Position numbers and translations under genes: made by a program | Assembly: GCA_030425485.1 (NCBI GenBank) | Contig: JAUIAM010000003.1 | Location: 1-64,000 of the forward strand | DNA: 64,000 nt | Reading direction: 5' to 3' | Origin: Verrucomicrobiia bacterium | GTDB lineage: Bacteria; Verrucomicrobiota; Verrucomicrobiia; Opitutales; Cerasicoccaceae | In this document: one piece after another, positions 34,480 to 42,521 of the stretch | Layout of the letters: each line of letters begins with the position of its first letter | Position numbering within the stretch: the first letter of the stretch is position 1 | Notes under the pieces: generated by a model | Told to the model about the DNA's origin: nothing | The model's input: the letters and a program-made list of their open reading frames with translations, nothing else | Database searches by the model: none

Positions 34480-36702
34480 TTAGCCAGGGATGCCGAGTCG
34501 GAGTTTGTTGCGGGTCATGATGTCGAGGACGGCGGTTTCGCCCTCGGCAGTTTCGAGGAAGCGGCGCAGGTCGTTGCGGGTGCCGGTCACGGCGATGTTC
34601 ACTTGCCCACTGGTCTGCGATTGCGTGGATGTCGAAATCCCAGTGTCTGCCAGTCCACCTTCGGCAAAACCGGGCAGACTCGGCAGCGTGGGCCGGTTGA
34701 CCCGCAACTGCCCCACGAGGTTGTCAAAGTAAGCCGGTCCCTGACGCGAGACCACGTCAGCGGGCACCACGAATTCGCCTCGGTGGACGATGCCCGCCGG
34801 TTCGTATTTTCCACCAAGACCAGTGTAGCCGCCTTCAGCAAAGCCGCCGACCGAGGCCAATACGGCGGTCAACACCGCCGCCCCGATGATGGCGGCAGCA
34901 CCCCACGAGCCGATGGAGGCCAGCATGGCAGTCGGAGTCATCGCGGTCTGTTTGACCGCCTCCTGCGCCACTGTGCTGGTGGTGTCGGCCTGCTTAAGGG
35001 ATTCGCCCATGACGAACATGCGCAGGCGCTCGGCAATCCAACTAGTTGCCATCTGGGTGAAAGACTGAATCAATGAGCCGCGAATGGTGCCGGTGACGTT
35101 GAGCAGGGCTCCCTGCCAAGTCTGCGTGCGCGTAATCAACCCCTCCATGCTGCTGGACAGGCCCGATTGCAGGGCGCTGTTGATGTTGCTGAAGGTGCTG
35201 GTCGCGGTGGATTCGAGCGCCTCCATTTGCGTGGCAACTTCCTCCGTGGGCGACATGGCCGGTTCCACGCCATCGGGCATGGCCTGGCTTTCACGAAGCG
35301 CGATACGCTCTTCGATCAGCGCGTTCAGCCGTTCGGCAGCGCTCAGGCCGCGCTCAGATTCATCGGCGGACAAGCCGAGGATTTCCCGGCTGGCGTCGAG
35401 GTTGGCATTCAACTGGTCGCGGATGAAGTCGGAGAGTTCCGCCACGCCCTCGCGCTGCTCGGCCAACAGGTCATTAAACTCCCGCGCCGGTTCGACCACA
35501 TTATTGCCCCAATCAACACGACCAAAGCTGACCGTCCCGATCTGCGTGCCGTCCGTGAACGGCAGAGCGGCGGTAATGGCGTTGACCCGCTCGATCACGC
35601 CGTTGAGCAGGTTCTCGAAACCAGCGGTAATGGCGTTGAGGACAGCGGAGAAAGCGCGGCCCAAGAGATTGACGGCTTCCTCAAAGATCACCCGGGCCTC
35701 CGAGCCGATTTTCCGAAACCCCGCAGAAAGCCAGACCACCGGCGTTTCCAATGCATCGATCAAACTGGTGGCCGCTTTCGTCCCGAAGGTCATGACGCCG
35801 TTCAAGACCACCTTCCAGCCTTCGCCATCTTCACCCAGCCACGAGAGCGCATCGTCGATCATGCGCTGGGCCGCATTCGTACCCATCTCGAAACCTGCTT
35901 CGATAGACAGCCCGATGAACTGCGCAAAGGTGCCGTCGCGGAAGGATTCCAGGGCCAGATCAAGGAAGCCCCCGATACGCTGGCCCGCCGCGGTCAGGTC
36001 AATCGAGTTGAGCGCTTCCAACGGGCCGAGCAACTCGTCGGCCAGCATATCCCCGATCCCGGCGAAGAGTTGGCGGGACTTGTTGGGGATGCGGCCCATG
36101 AGGGTGTCGATGCGCTCGAACTGCCGGGCGTTGCGCTCCATCACCTCCGGCATGGCCCCGAGCGAACGGGCCACATCGTCGATGTCGCCGGAGACGAACA
36201 GGCTTTGCAGTTCGGCCCCGGCCCGTCCGAAGATCCGCATGGCAGCAGCCGAGCGTTCAGCCGGATCTTCAATAGCCCGGATGGCGTTGCCGATTTCGCT
36301 GAACTGCTCGGTCGGGCTTTTCTGCAACAGGTCCTCGTAGGAGAGGCCGAGAGCATCGAAGGCCTTGACCGGCTCCTGCAAACCCTCGGACGCTTCCACG
36401 AGGGACTTCTGCATTTTGTTGATCGCAAGCCGGGAGTTGTCGGCGCTGATACCGTTGTCCTCGAAGGCCTGACGCAGAATGATGAGGTCTTTGACCGCCA
36501 CCCCCGTCTGGCTGTGAAGGTGATCCATGTCCGCGCCCAGTTTGATGATGTCACGGGCACCGCTAATGACGGTTCGGGCCGACAGGTAGGCGGCGGCGAA
36601 ACCCGCCACGCCCTTGATCAGCCGTCCGAAGCCCGCCGTGGCCTGTTCCAGCCCGGCGAGCTTGGAGCGGATGTCGATCAGGACACTGACACGGGAATCC
36701 AT
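34480..36702 (-). CDS. Phage tail tape measure protein
   Basis: 740 residues, the longest structural protein. The helical N-terminus has 'FAAAYLSARTVISGARDIIK' and 'DMDHLHSQTGVAVKDLIILR', as in the TP901-like tape measure core. Long amphipathic helices follow, and a hydrophobic Gly/Ala segment ('AAIIGAAVLTAVLASVGGFA') sits near residue 620. The C-terminus has 'GEFVVPADVVSRQGPAYFDN', also usual. It sets tail length and probably reaches the host membrane. The long plus-strand frames over it are shadows. Confidence 0.92.
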   Translation of the reverse strand: MDSRVSVLIDIRSKLAGLEQATAGFGRLIKGVAGFAAAYLSARTVISGARDIIKLGADMDHLHSQTGVAVKDLIILRQAFEDNGISADNSRLAINKMQKSLVEASEGLQEPVKAFDALGLSYEDLLQKSPTEQFSEIGNAIRAIEDPAERSAAAMRIFGRAGAELQSLFVSGDIDDVARSLGAMPEVMERNARQFERIDTLMGRIPNKSRQLFAGIGDMLADELLGPLEALNSIDLTAAGQRIGGFLDLALESFRDGTFAQFIGLSIEAGFEMGTNAAQRMIDDALSWLGEDGEGWKVVLNGVMTFGTKAATSLIDALETPVVWLSAGFRKIGSEARVIFEEAVNLLGRAFSAVLNAITAGFENLLNGVIERVNAITAALPFTDGTQIGTVSFGRVDWGNNVVEPAREFNDLLAEQREGVAELSDFIRDQLNANLDASREILGLSADESERGLSAAERLNALIEERIALRESQAMPDGVEPAMSPTEEVATQMEALESTATSTFSNINSALQSGLSSSMEGLITRTQTWQGALLNVTGTIRGSLIQSFTQMATSWIAERLRMFVMGESLKQADTTSTVAQEAVKQTAMTPTAMLASIGSWGAAAIIGAAVLTAVLASVGGFAEGGYTGLGGKYEPAGIVHRGEFVVPADVVSRQGPAYFDNLVGQLRVNRPTLPSLPGFAEGGLADTGISTSTQSQTSGQVNIAVTGTRNDLRRFLETAEGETAVLDIMTRNKLRLGIPG

Positions 36703-36708
36703 GAGTTA

Positions 36709-36978
36709 TCAGGGCAAGGGTTGAACGGGCACGCCTGCGCCGCCGTAGAGACGTTGCAGGTCGGCGGACTTGCTTTGCGTAGTTGATTTGTCAATCCGCA
36801 GAGAACGCTCGAATCGTCCGAGGGCCTGCGCGGCGGGTTTGCTCCAGATGGCGGATGCGGCCAAGGCGCGGGACTGGGTGTGCCAACGCAGGGATTCCAT
36901 GCGCCGCTCTTGATTCTGCTTTATCAATAAGAGCAACTCCGGCAGCGACAGCGTGGCTGCGACTTCGGCTACGCCTTT
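36709..36978 (-). CDS. Tail chaperone C-terminal extension made by -1 frameshift
   Basis: 89 codons with no start of their own at the 5' end, in the -1 frame relative to the chaperone gene ending at 36969. The overlap carries GGCAAAG (minus strand, 36981-36975), which differs at one base from the lambda G-T slippery GGGAAAG. The product would be a G-T fusion that recruits tape measure and tail tube. The gene order chaperone, extension, tape measure is exactly the one in which this frameshift is known. Frameshifting itself is inferred. Confidence 0.65.
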   Translation of the reverse strand, partial: KGVAEVAATLSLPELLLLIKQNQERRMESLRWHTQSRALAASAIWSKPAAQALGRFERSLRIDKSTTQSKSADLQRLYGGAGVPVQPLP

Positions 36979-37349
36979 GCCGAGGATGCAGGCGCATTCG
37001 GTGCAGAGATCGGCAAGACCGACTGTACCTTCTGCCCGCTGGCGGCGATGGGAAGCAGCGCCTCGTTCACCTGCGCCCGCCGCTCGCCCCAGCGGCAGGC
37101 ATTCTTGAAATTTATTCCGTGACCCTGTTCGCAAATATCCAAGAGCGAATCGACCGTCAACGTCTCTGCCCAGCCCTCGGGCTGATTGCAAAGAAACTCG
37201 GCTAGGCGTTCCTCCTGATCAACCAGGCGCAGGTAATCGGGGAACTCCCGAATCTTCAAAAGACGGACGGTGACCGTTTCTTCAGCACCGGCGTTGGTTT
37301 TTACAGCGAGGTTAATTCCCCCGCCGATGATGGCGTTGTTCGCGTTCAT
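36969..37349 (-). CDS. Tail assembly chaperone (G-like)
   Basis: 126 residues from the ATG at 37349. It overlaps the preceding gene's end by 38 bases, and upstream in-frame starts are shadows. It is mixed alpha/beta, with 'VTVRLLKIREFPDYLRLVDQ' and 'GWAETLTVDSLLDICEQG' typical of lambda-G-type or T5-type tail chaperones. It sits immediately before the tape measure and ends in a slippery region giving a longer product. Family naming is by position and general pattern. Confidence 0.7.
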   Translation of the reverse strand: MNANNAIIGGGINLAVKTNAGAEETVTVRLLKIREFPDYLRLVDQEERLAEFLCNQPEGWAETLTVDSLLDICEQGHGINFKNACRWGERRAQVNEALLPIAASGQKVQSVLPISAPNAPASSAKA

Positions 37350-37596
37350 ATTGAGCTGCTTGTTCGGGGTCGTATTCATCGACCGGGTTGTCGAGGCCGA
37401 GAGCGGCGATGCCCGCCTCCAACTCTTCCTTGGTGTCAAAATCCACGATTTCATGAACCGAGTCGGTCTGCCCGTCGGTCTCGAACGCGCTGAGTACGCG
37501 TTCTCCGTCGTGGATGCAGCGCCATACGATAGTCCCGTTTGCGGGAGCGCTAGCGCGGTTGAAAGTGAGGTCGCCCTCCTGAATAACTTCGATCAT
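37312..37596 (-). CDS. Small tail-cluster protein, unrecognised
   Basis: 94 residues, acidic. The N-terminus 'MIEVIQEGDLTFNRAS' leads into 'GTIVWRCIHDGERVLSAFET', a beta-rich fold, then an acidic helix and a basic tail RHHRRGN encoded inside the next gene's start. It lies between the LRR gene and the tail chaperone. No family recognised. A small structural or decoration protein is plausible. Confidence 0.65.
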   Translation of the reverse strand: MIEVIQEGDLTFNRASAPANGTIVWRCIHDGERVLSAFETDGQTDSVHEIVDFDTKEELEAGIAALGLDNPVDEYDPEQAAQYEREQRHHRRGN

Positions 37597-37598
37597 AA

Positions 37599-38540
37599 CT
37601 AAACGGTGATGGACCAGCCTCTGCCGGTCAGGGTGGTTTTCGCGGCTGCGGCTTCGGTGGAGCGCAGGTTGTTGGCCGAGCCTGGATTGCCGGAGTAATT
37701 GAACTGACCGTTGTTGGTAGTAGTGGTCGCAGCTAACTGGATCAGGGCATTATCAATGGCCTCAGCGGTGAGCTGATTATTGTGCGCCCGGACATAGCGT
37801 ATCTTCTCCAAGTCCGCTAAATCGGGTAGCCCCGTCAACTGGTTGTCGTTGCAAACAAAGTAAAAGAGTTCAGTCATTCCGGCCAGAGCGGGTAATTGGG
37901 CCAACGAGTTCTCATTGCAATAAAGGTAGCGCAGAGACGTCAACCCGGTCAGTTCCGGCAATTCCGTGAGTTGGTTCTTCTGGCAGTGTAGACTGTCCAA
38001 AGTCGTCATGTGACTGAGCGGGGGCAACTCTGTAAGTTGGTTGCCATCCACGGAAAAGGTTTTTAACCCGGTAAGGTTGTCCAGTCTCGGCAATTGCGTG
38101 AGAGCGTTTTTGCTGATGGCCAAGTTTTCAAGACTGGGCACACTCACAATACCGCTGGCATCCTCAAGTTCACTGCTATCCATATAAAATGTCTTAAGAT
38201 TCACAAGAGGGCTCAGGTCAGGAATGACGCGAAAGAGGCTTCCGTAGGAAAACTCCAACGTGACCAGTTCGACCATGTGTGTGATGGTGGGGAAACGTTC
38301 CAGAGGGCAACCGTAGAGAGTTATACTGCGCAGATGAACGAGGTTTTCGAAGTGCAACTCATAGACCTTTGTTCCGTCCAAATATAAAGAGGTCATGGCC
38401 GGATCGCACCACATACGCAGGTGGGGAACACGCTCACCCTCGGGGTGAGAAGCGATGCTGTCCGTCAATTCTGAAAGGCGACGAGGTTCGCCGGTGGGCA
38501 GCCCGGAAGCCGGGCCGAAGAGATCGTTCAGATTACTCAT
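37599..38540 (-). CDS. Leucine-rich-repeat protein in the tail cluster
   Basis: 313 residues. From about residue 75 to 265 there are roughly eight leucine-rich repeats of ~21 residues with the period L-x-x-L-P-x-L and a following N/C-x-L position, such as 'NQLTELPPLSHMTTLDSLHC' and 'NQLTELPELTGLTSLRYLYC'. The C-terminal 50 residues 'NNGQFNYSGNPGSAN' to 'GWSITV' resemble ends of phage or cell-surface LRR proteins. It lies between the tail tube and tail chaperone genes on the late operon. It could be a virion decoration or receptor-contact protein, or acquired cargo. Confidence 0.82.
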   Translation of the reverse strand: MSNLNDLFGPASGLPTGEPRRLSELTDSIASHPEGERVPHLRMWCDPAMTSLYLDGTKVYELHFENLVHLRSITLYGCPLERFPTITHMVELVTLEFSYGSLFRVIPDLSPLVNLKTFYMDSSELEDASGIVSVPSLENLAISKNALTQLPRLDNLTGLKTFSVDGNQLTELPPLSHMTTLDSLHCQKNQLTELPELTGLTSLRYLYCNENSLAQLPALAGMTELFYFVCNDNQLTGLPDLADLEKIRYVRAHNNQLTAEAIDNALIQLAATTTTNNGQFNYSGNPGSANNLRSTEAAAAKTTLTGRGWSITV

Positions 38541-38543
38541 GAC

Positions 38544-39086
38544 TCAAGCGTCCTTTCGCAGATAGACGGTGCCCACGGGCGAGAGTACATCGACTTTCAT
38601 CTCGTAGCCGAACCACTCATCGCCCACTTCGGGCTGGTTGTTCAGGCGCACATTGCACCAGAAATCCTTGTGTATGAGGCGCGGACTCTGAGCGTGTTTG
38701 TCGTCCCACACGCGCAGTCGGGCAAAGCCGTTCAAATTCTGCGGACGCTGGAGCGGGTTGATTTTCCGGTAATCGGGATCGGTCCCGGTCAACTCGCCCG
38801 ACACTCCATAGAACAGTGCCTCCACCGCCCGGTCATCGACCTCTTCCAATTGGAGCAGGTAGCCGAGACGTAGTTGTGTCGTGAATACACGGTCGAGAAT
38901 CTTCACGCTCCGGTAACTGCCGAAGTGATCCTTCGTCTCGGCTTGGTTCTGGAACGAGAAGGTTTTGACGTTGCCAAACATCGCGCTGGCTTCGTCGTAG
39001 GTGGCTTCGCTTTCAGGGACCACCGTGGTGCCGGTGATGAGCGAAAAATCACCGCTGCCGATCAGGAGTAAATTCGGGTTGGGCAT
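38544..39086 (-). CDS. Putative major tail (tube) protein
   Basis: 180 residues from the ATG at 39086 (MPNPNLLLIG). The longer frame is a shadow of the neighbour. Beta-rich; 'LLLIGSGDFSLITGTTVVPE' opens it, and 'EEVDDRAVEALFYGVSG' and 'WFGYEMKVDVLSPVGTVYLR' follow. Size, fold type and location between the tail-terminator-like gene and the tail chaperone fit the tube subunit of a siphovirus. No diagnostic motif, so the call is positional. Confidence 0.65.
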   Translation of the reverse strand: MPNPNLLLIGSGDFSLITGTTVVPESEATYDEASAMFGNVKTFSFQNQAETKDHFGSYRSVKILDRVFTTQLRLGYLLQLEEVDDRAVEALFYGVSGELTGTDPDYRKINPLQRPQNLNGFARLRVWDDKHAQSPRLIHKDFWCNVRLNNQPEVGDEWFGYEMKVDVLSPVGTVYLRKDA

Positions 39087-39090
39087 GGAC

Positions 39091-39525
39091 TTAGGGCTGG
39101 ATGGTTTTGACCTGAAAATTGCAGAAGTAAATGATGAGGCCGCTATCGAGCGGACCGGCTTCATAGGCGGGCGTGTCAACCTGAAGGACGTGGCGCAGAC
39201 CTCGCTCGATCGCCCATGACGCCTGATGCAGTAAGTCCAACACCCGCTCGGCCACTTGCAGGGCGTTCTCGCCGGTCTTGTTCTGGGCGGGGTTTTCCAA
39301 GACGGACACCACCACCTCGTTGTGCAGAAGCAACCGGGGGCTGTCGGCCTTGGGCACAGAACCGGAGGACTGCACCAGCACAAGGCAGAGTCCCTTTTCC
39401 TTCAGTGCCGTCTCCAAGCGCCGGTTGTGGTCAGCGGAAATGTTGGCAATGATTTCCAGTTCGGACAGGAACAGATCGGTACGCAATTGCGCGGTGACAG
39501 CGGGGATGACTTCGGAGAGCTTCAC
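39091..39525 (-). CDS. Putative tail terminator/completion protein
   Basis: 144 residues from a GTG at 39525 placed 13 bases after a GTTGACA element, with no Shine-Dalgarno sequence. Alpha/beta; 'GLCLVLVQSSGSVPKADSPR' then 'LHNEVVVSVLENPAQNK' resembles the Gp37/tail-terminator group that caps the tube at the head-tail joint. It directly precedes the tube gene. Call based on position, size and general pattern. Confidence 0.6.
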   Translation of the reverse strand: MKLSEVIPAVTAQLRTDLFLSELEIIANISADHNRRLETALKEKGLCLVLVQSSGSVPKADSPRLLLHNEVVVSVLENPAQNKTGENALQVAERVLDLLHQASWAIERGLRHVLQVDTPAYEAGPLDSGLIIYFCNFQVKTIQP

Positions 39526-39545
39526 AAGGGAAGCGTCCTGTCAAC

Positions 39546-39815
39546 TTACTCTCCGAAAATGACTGGGAAAGCTGAGATCGCAGCAAATATTGCAGCCAAA
39601 AGAGTCACCCAAAATATCGGATCACGATACCAGATTCTGGGTTTCAAATCAGTATGCCTTCTCCGTGCGACCTCAATTTCAGCAATCTTACAGTGTGCTG
39701 ACCTTGTATTGGGATTTATGTGATCAAGAGCACCTTGCAATTCTTCATCGGAACACGTCTTTATCCATTTCCTAAACTCAGTTTTTGAGGACGAAGCTGC
39801 TTCTTCGGGAGACAT
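39546..39815 (-). CDS. Cargo (moron) membrane protein, unrecognised
   Basis: 89 residues. The N-terminal 65 are charged and helical, and the last ~20 form one transmembrane helix ('DPIFWVTLLAAIFAAISAFP'). The DNA is markedly richer in A+T than the flanking tail genes. Its stop codon directly abuts the GTTGACA element of the next gene. It is likely an independently acquired lysogenic-conversion gene, such as a superinfection-exclusion protein, but no family is recognised. Confidence 0.7.
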   Translation of the reverse strand: MSPEEAASSSKTEFRKWIKTCSDEELQGALDHINPNTRSAHCKIAEIEVARRRHTDLKPRIWYRDPIFWVTLLAAIFAAISAFPVIFGE

Positions 39816-39848
39816 AGATAAATTTCCTGAACTGAAGTATATTGTTTT

Positions 39849-40430
39849 TCAAGCTTTTCGAATACTGCCTAATGTTTTGAGCAATGCTTCCTGCTGTTTG
39901 CGCCGGACATAAGTTTTCATGTCGGAGGCCTGAGAACGGAGCGCCTTGTCTACGAGACCGCGCTGACGGTTCTGGACCATAACCCCTTCGAGAAAGCTGC
40001 TGATGTGCACGGAGGGATGGCGCTGGCCCTTGGCCGTGCGGATGAGGGCTTCACCGATCTTGCGGTTGCGCCGGGAGGTGGCACTGTGGCGGGCGTTCTG
40101 CCCGTCGCGGTTGGCCCGCCAGGCCCGGAACAGGTAGCTCACGGACAGGTAACGGATCGACCGCTTGCGCAGGGCGAGTTCCTGCTTCACGGAGAGGGAC
40201 TTGCCGTCCGTGCCCTTACGGCGGCGAATGGCGTAGCCCCGGGCGGCGGCTTCCTGCTCGATCTTGCCTCGGGTCGGAGCAATGGACTTGAACTGCCGGT
40301 ACAGTTCCCATTGCACCTTCTTGGCCCGGTTCTCGATCAGGGGACCGGCCTCGCGCTGATTGTACCGCAGGTACTCGCGCAAGGCCCGGTCAAACTGCTT
40401 CAGAGACCGACTGGATGCCGCTTCGGCCAT
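39849..40430 (-). CDS. Basic helical head-tail region protein
   Basis: 193 residues, very rich in Arg/Lys/Gln and helical, with 'FDRALREYLRYNQREAGPLI' at the start and 'LEGVMVQNRQRGLVDKALRS' near the end. It lies in the head-tail connector interval, where siphophages encode an HK97-gp10-like minor protein, but the similarity is not firm. It overlaps the lipoprotein gene by an ATGA. The plus-strand frame over it is a shadow. Confidence 0.65.
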   Translation of the reverse strand: MAEAASSRSLKQFDRALREYLRYNQREAGPLIENRAKKVQWELYRQFKSIAPTRGKIEQEAAARGYAIRRRKGTDGKSLSVKQELALRKRSIRYLSVSYLFRAWRANRDGQNARHSATSRRNRKIGEALIRTAKGQRHPSVHISSFLEGVMVQNRQRGLVDKALRSQASDMKTYVRRKQQEALLKTLGSIRKA

Positions 40431-40645
40431 CAGCGCCCCTCGAAGTAACGGGTGGACAAGCTGACAAACTCGGCGCGGACCTCGATGGGCCAGTCGCGTT
40501 CGTTGTCGCCGTACTGTGCCTTGGCGTCTTCGACGAAGGCGTGCAACTCATCACGGGTAACGCGCTCGGAGGCGCGGGAATGGACACAGGCCCCCACGCA
40601 CAGTGCGCAGACGCCGAGGATCGCAATGAGGAAGGTTTTGTTCAT
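40430..40645 (-). CDS. Small phage lipoprotein
   Basis: 71 residues. A lipoprotein signal peptide (MNKTFLIAILGVCALCVGAC) ends in a lipobox-like L-C-V-G-A-C with the acceptor Cys at residue 20. A short helical, acidic mature part follows. Size and lipidation recall outer-membrane spanin (Rz1-like) subunits. The neighbouring coiled-coil membrane protein strengthens a lysis-related reading, but it could also be an exclusion lipoprotein. Confidence 0.7.
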   Translation of the reverse strand: MNKTFLIAILGVCALCVGACVHSRASERVTRDELHAFVEDAKAQYGDNERDWPIEVRAEFVSLSTRYFEGR

Positions 40646-40668
40646 ACCGCTAACGCGGTGTCAAAACC

Positions 40669-40902
40669 TCACAACTTCCCCAGGAACCGCAGCACCCCAA
40701 GCACTGCCACCACCAGCGGCGGGATGGCCGTCGTCACCCAGAAGAATTTCAGGAGCATATCCATTTTCGATTTGAGGTCACGGATGTCCGAGCGTAGACC
40801 GTTTTCGCCGGTCTGCCCCCACAGCGTCACCTCCAGTACGGTGAGGCGCTTTTCAATCTCGCGCAGGCGGTCAAAGACTTCGGTTTCTTCGTGCTCGTTC
40901 AT
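40669..40902 (-). CDS. XhlA-like coiled-coil membrane protein
   Basis: 77 residues from the ATG at 40902 (MNEHEE). Residues ~5-50 form a coiled coil ('VFDRLREIEKRLTVLEVTLW'), followed by one transmembrane helix ('FFWVTTAIPPLVVAVLGVL'). This is the architecture of haemolysin XhlA-type holin-associated proteins. Its start overlaps the stop of the preceding connector-like gene. With the adjacent lipoprotein it may make a small lysis cassette within the late operon. Confidence 0.7.
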   Translation of the reverse strand: MNEHEETEVFDRLREIEKRLTVLEVTLWGQTGENGLRSDIRDLKSKMDMLLKFFWVTTAIPPLVVAVLGVLRFLGKL

Positions 40903-41216
40903 GCGTAGGAAACCTCGCATTCAAAGGTTACGGTGAGATCGCCCGGCGTGCGGACGATGCGCGTCACCCGGTAACGGGTCCCCTGTTCATCCTCGAAGCC
41001 GTCTCCCACAACGGGTAGCCCATCGGGAAACGTCGAAATAAAAGCCCGGACGCCCACGGCGTTGTCGTCACCGGGAGTGAGATCGAAGCCCTCCGCTTTC
41101 GACTGAAGCGTGCGGAACAGGCCCGTGAAGGGGTGATCGTTCCAACTCAGAGAGGAACCGGTCACCTCTAGTAGCTCAGCAAAGCCCTCAGACTGATCGT
41201 GCTGTTTTGGAGTCAT
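40899..41216 (-). CDS. Head-tail connector-like small protein
   Basis: 105 residues from the ATG at 41216, 14 bases after GTTGACA. An in-frame ATG at 41243 overlaps that element. Beta-rich; 'GVRAFISTFPDGLPVVGDGF' and 'RYRVTRIVRTPGDLTVTFEC' fit a small head-tail joining protein. The frame's further upstream extension is antisense to the plus-strand cargo gene and is rejected. No family recognised with certainty. Confidence 0.65.
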   Translation of the reverse strand: MTPKQHDQSEGFAELLEVTGSSLSWNDHPFTGLFRTLQSKAEGFDLTPGDDNAVGVRAFISTFPDGLPVVGDGFEDEQGTRYRVTRIVRTPGDLTVTFECEVSYA

Positions 41217-41265
41217 CCCAAACAGAGGCTTGTCAACGGGCATCCATATCTCAGTATTTGATACA

Positions 41266-42423
41266 ATGAAATGGTTATCCAAGTTGCTCGGATTTTTGGG
41301 AAAGGATGATCCTGAAAAACCTAAACCCACAGTCATTGAGAAACCATGCCCGGCAAAGGTCATAATGCAGGTTCAAGAGACTGTTCCTCCAACACCCAAG
41401 AAAATGGCCAACGTTCAAGTATCCAAGCCGACGCCATTTTCAGAATTATGTGAACAGTTTTCTCCCCTTTCACACAATGAACACCTGTTCCTCGACCCAA
41501 ACTATTCTCCAGGATCGTTGATGCCGTGTGCTGATTTCTCGCAGTGGATATCTGGTCGCCTGGCTGCTAATGATTGGCCGTCCATAAAAAAGCTTCTCAA
41601 TGAAATTGCCTACGAAAACACGATCACGGCTCTTCAGAAGACCTTTACTAGCTACTCCTACGACCATCTCATCATTGGGCCGATAGAACTGCTTTTTGAG
41701 CTAAAGGCTATATCAATGCTGATCTATCGCATTCCATGGACTGGGCACAAAGACTCTCAAATCTCGCTACATGCCGAGCTTATCAAGCAATCACTCGGTT
41801 CATACGATTTTTCCGTTGATGAAACCAAAATAGAGCATCTCCAGCGTGGTGCTAATGCGTTGATTCGAAAGCGAAACAAAGAGATGGAGGCGAGCGGAAG
41901 CACCATCAAACAGGAAACGATTAAAATCAACGAATTGAGGGAACTCAAGAAACACGAAGCTACCGACTTCGGTAAGCAGCTATCGACAAAACCAGTAACC
42001 TTTCGAGCCAGCTTATTGTACAGCGTAGAAAGAGGCTCTCCTGTACCCGGCACAGTAAAACCTCAACTTCAAGGGCACTATGGTCTCCGGCAATTTGGCC
42101 TTTCAGATCAGATCAATCGCGAGTGTTTTTCCGATGAATCGTTATTCTCTCCGCCCTCGGACATTTCAGAACTCGCCAAGAGACTAACCAAAGACGAGCT
42201 GTTTGGAATAGGTTCAGAAGTTGGGTTTGAGGTGAAGAAATCATGGAAAAAAGATGCATTGATCAACGCGATAATGGAGTCCAGGCAAGCAGTAGAGCGA
42301 TTAAAGCAGTTTGCATCCCGCGATCTTGTGCAGATTCATCCCGATATCCAGGAGTCATTCGGCATGTGGCTTGAGGACGTAAAACTACTCAGCAACTTGT
42401 CTCTCTGCCTTGCGACGGCATAG
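41266..42423 (+). CDS. Cargo (moron) protein with C-terminal SAP-like segment
   Basis: 385 residues from the ATG at 41266, on the strand opposite to the phage operon and A+T-richer than its surroundings. The N-terminus is hydrophobic/basic (MKWLSKLLGFLGK). The middle part is helical, and ~320-360 ('ISELAKRLTKDELFGIGSEV' then 'WKKDALINAIM') resembles a SAP-type helix-extended-loop-helix DNA-binding unit. No family recognised overall. It is inserted between the capsid terminator and the first connector gene, beside a GTTGACA element. Candidate lysogenic-conversion or anti-phage gene. Confidence 0.8.
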   Translation: MKWLSKLLGFLGKDDPEKPKPTVIEKPCPAKVIMQVQETVPPTPKKMANVQVSKPTPFSELCEQFSPLSHNEHLFLDPNYSPGSLMPCADFSQWISGRLAANDWPSIKKLLNEIAYENTITALQKTFTSYSYDHLIIGPIELLFELKAISMLIYRIPWTGHKDSQISLHAELIKQSLGSYDFSVDETKIEHLQRGANALIRKRNKEMEASGSTIKQETIKINELRELKKHEATDFGKQLSTKPVTFRASLLYSVERGSPVPGTVKPQLQGHYGLRQFGLSDQINRECFSDESLFSPPSDISELAKRLTKDELFGIGSEVGFEVKKSWKKDALINAIMESRQAVERLKQFASRDLVQIHPDIQESFGMWLEDVKLLSNLSLCLATA

Positions 42424-42458
42424 CATCAGAGTCTTCCGAAAGTCACATGATGAAGATA

Positions 42459-42488
42459 AAAAGAGGCCCCATCGTTTCCGATGGAGCC
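42459..42488 (-). terminator. Rho-independent terminator after the capsid gene
   Basis: On the minus strand, 42488-42479 pairs with 42474-42465 around a 4-base loop (one C-A mismatch in a 10-bp GC-rich stem), followed by T5. It ends the head operon 33 bases after the capsid stop and separates head from tail genes, where the plus-strand cargo gene sits. Confidence 0.75.
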
Positions 42489-42521
42489 CCCGAGTCATGA
42501 ACGACGGACGGTTATCCCAAA

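Noticed and set aside
35084-36786. Two long plus-strand frames
   Set aside because: Antisense shadows of the tape measure gene, with no family pattern.
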